Part shown: positions 12,278 to 13,517 of the stretch, in pieces | Numbering within the stretch: position 1 is the first letter of the stretch | Layout: each line of letters begins with the position of its first letter | DNA from: Verrucomicrobiales bacterium | Lineage (GTDB): Bacteria; Verrucomicrobiota; Verrucomicrobiia; Limisphaerales; JAFMIX01 | Length of the DNA: 13,517 nt | Assembly: GCA_017853785.1 (NCBI GenBank) | Contig: JAFMIX010000034.1 | Span: forward strand, 1 to 13,517 | Direction: 5' to 3' | The notes under the pieces: model-generated | What the model was told of the DNA's origin: nothing | Database searches by the model: none | Seen by the model: only the letters and a program-made list of their open reading frames with translations | Made by a program: the position numbers and the translations under genes

Positions 12278-13517
12278 ATGCTTACGGGCAAAGAACCAAA
12301 CGCCGACTCCGCCAATGCGACGCCAGCCGCCGCGCCGGACGTCGCGCAGTTGCGCGCCGCCGCCGCGATGCTGGAGCAGATCGTGGCGAACCGCGCGTTG
12401 CTCGCGCAGCTGACGGACGAGGAACGCTCGCGGCTCACGCAGGCGGCGGGCGCGATCTTTTGCCCTGATGTCAGCAAGCGCCGCCAGCTCGTGCGCGCTA
12501 AACAGCGCCAGCACAAGGCCGATAAAATTCAGCGCGACCAGCGCGTGCTGAACGAGACCGGCATCCGCACGCTGCGCCGCAAGCCCGTGTTTATCACGCC
12601 CAACCTGCCGCCGCCGCCGGAGATCGAGCCGCAGGAAGTGCCGGACAATCCCGAGTTCCGCGAAGTCGTCGAGCCGCAGAACTGCTACATCTGCAAAAAA
12701 GATTATTCCACCATCCACCATTTCTACGACCAGCTCTGTCCGGCGTGCGCGGAACTGAATTTCCGCAAACGCACCGAGCTGGCGGACCTGCGCGGGCGCG
12801 TGGCGTTGCTCACGGGCGGACGCGTGAAGATCGGTTATCAGGCGGGCATCAAGCTGCTGCGCGCCGGCGCGCAGCTCGTCGTCACCACGCGCTTTCCGCG
12901 CGATTCCGCGATGCGCTACGCCGCCGAGCCGGACTTCAAGGAGTGGGGTCACCGGCTGGAGATCTTCGGGCTGGACCTGCGGCACACGCCGAGTGTGGAG
13001 GCGTTTTGCCAGCACATGACGCGGAAATATTCGCGGCTGGATTTCATCATCAACAACGCCTGCCAGACCGTGCGCCGCCCGCCGGATTTTTACGCGCACA
13101 TGATGGAGCGCGAGAACGGGTCGTTGCATGATTTGCCGCCGGACGCGGCGAAACTGCTCGGCGCTTACGAAGGCTTACGCGGCTACCACATGTTGCCGGA
13201 AGGCGATGCCGGCCTGGTGCAGAAACGGATGTCCGAAGTCGCCGGGCTCACGCATGCGGCGGAACTCTCGCAGGTGCCGCTGTTGCCGGATGAACTCGCG
13301 GCGCAGCAGGCGCTGTTTCCCGTGGGCAAGCTTGACCAGGATTTGCAACAGGTGGATCTGCGCGAGCACAACTCGTGGCGCATGCTTATGCACGAAGTTC
13401 CCGCCGTGGAACTCCTCGAAGTGCAGCTCGTCAACGCCATCGCGCCGTTCATCCTCAACGCGCGGCTCAAGCCGCTCATGCTCCGCACGCCGGAGCGCGA
13501 CAAGCACATCGTCAACG
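12278..13517 (+). CDS. SDR-type oxidoreductase with N-terminal zinc-ribbon-like extension, 3' end cut by window
   Basis: The visible 413 residues start with a charged helical region (about 20-100) and a Pro-rich linker (PNLPPPPEIEPQEVP). A cysteine knuckle follows, C136-x2-C139 (CYICKKDY) and C154-x2-C157 (CPAC) with His147-His148 between them. Then comes a short-chain dehydrogenase/reductase Rossmann domain: RVALLTGGRVKIG (nucleotide-binding TGG-x3-I-G at 179-186), AGAQLVVTTRFP, LEIFGLDLRH, DFIINNAC (NNAC at 259-262, equivalent to NNAG) and VQLVNAIAPFIL (Asn386). The catalytic Y-x3-K is expected beyond the window edge and is not seen. An insertion of about 110 residues between the NNAC motif and the Asn386 helix is long for a classical SDR. 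The ATG at 12278 is the first in frame and lacks a Shine-Dalgarno. The cofactor is probably NAD(P)H; the substrate is unknown. The reading frame is unbroken to the window end. Confidence -1.
   Translation, partial: MLTGKEPNADSANATPAAAPDVAQLRAAAAMLEQIVANRALLAQLTDEERSRLTQAAGAIFCPDVSKRRQLVRAKQRQHKADKIQRDQRVLNETGIRTLRRKPVFITPNLPPPPEIEPQEVPDNPEFREVVEPQNCYICKKDYSTIHHFYDQLCPACAELNFRKRTELADLRGRVALLTGGRVKIGYQAGIKLLRAGAQLVVTTRFPRDSAMRYAAEPDFKEWGHRLEIFGLDLRHTPSVEAFCQHMTRKYSRLDFIINNACQTVRRPPDFYAHMMERENGSLHDLPPDAAKLLGAYEGLRGYHMLPEGDAGLVQKRMSEVAGLTHAAELSQVPLLPDELAAQQALFPVGKLDQDLQQVDLREHNSWRMLMHEVPAVELLEVQLVNAIAPFILNARLKPLMLRTPERDKHIVN

Overview
The window (13.5 kb, GC-rich, bacterial) is most likely from a Verrucomicrobiota-type or other PVC-group genome. 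That placement is inference: it rests on the high GC, the coiled-coil FtsK/WXG100 locus, the AmmeMemoRadiSam genes next to a lipoprotein cytochrome c, and the short palindromic and 10-bp tandem intergenic repeats. No rRNA or phylogenetic marker is present to settle it.

Layout. 1-1037 (minus): the first 345 codons of glucuronate isomerase (uxaC), cut by the window edge. 1229-1303 (minus): an elongator-type tRNA with anticodon CAT and an encoded CCA. Its promoter is readable, and its leader forms a hairpin one base from the mature 5' end. 1390-1854 (minus): a YkgJ-like cysteine-cluster protein. 1978-6894 (minus): a tight four-gene operon of a WXG100-like protein (90 aa), a helical coiled-coil protein (171 aa), a second tiny protein with the same W-x-D-x5-F motif (70 aa), and a large FtsK/SpoIIIE-type ATPase (1307 aa) with two membrane helices set between coiled coils. 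7121-8038 (plus): a universal stress protein and an unrecognised 94-aa protein. 8144-11161 (plus): an AmmeMemoRadiSam B-A fusion, a lipoprotein monohaem cytochrome c and the radical SAM partner AmrS, with gene junctions overlapping or only 10 nt apart. 11189-12076 (minus): a family 4 (Fe-S) uracil-DNA glycosylase, convergent with amrS. 12150-12204: two abutting perfect palindromes sharing the core GACATGTC. 12278-end (plus): an SDR-type oxidoreductase with an N-terminal zinc-ribbon-like extension, cut by the window edge.

Two systems stand out. The first is the FtsK/WXG100 operon. It has the two core parts of a type VII-like secretion system (a membrane-bound FtsK-type motor and WXG100 helical hairpins), but no EccB, EccD, EccE, EsaA or mycosin gene is visible in the window. 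Only the central one of its three apparent ATPase modules keeps Walker A and B motifs. The second is the AmmeMemoRadiSam cluster, a widespread system whose chemistry I cannot state. Here it brackets a membrane-anchored cytochrome c, which suggests a redox link.

The divergent genes at 12076 and 12278 both have a -10-like box about 6-8 nt before their ATG and no Shine-Dalgarno, so leaderless transcripts are possible. The minus-strand FtsK operon and the plus-strand usp gene are also divergent, from a 226-bp spacer.
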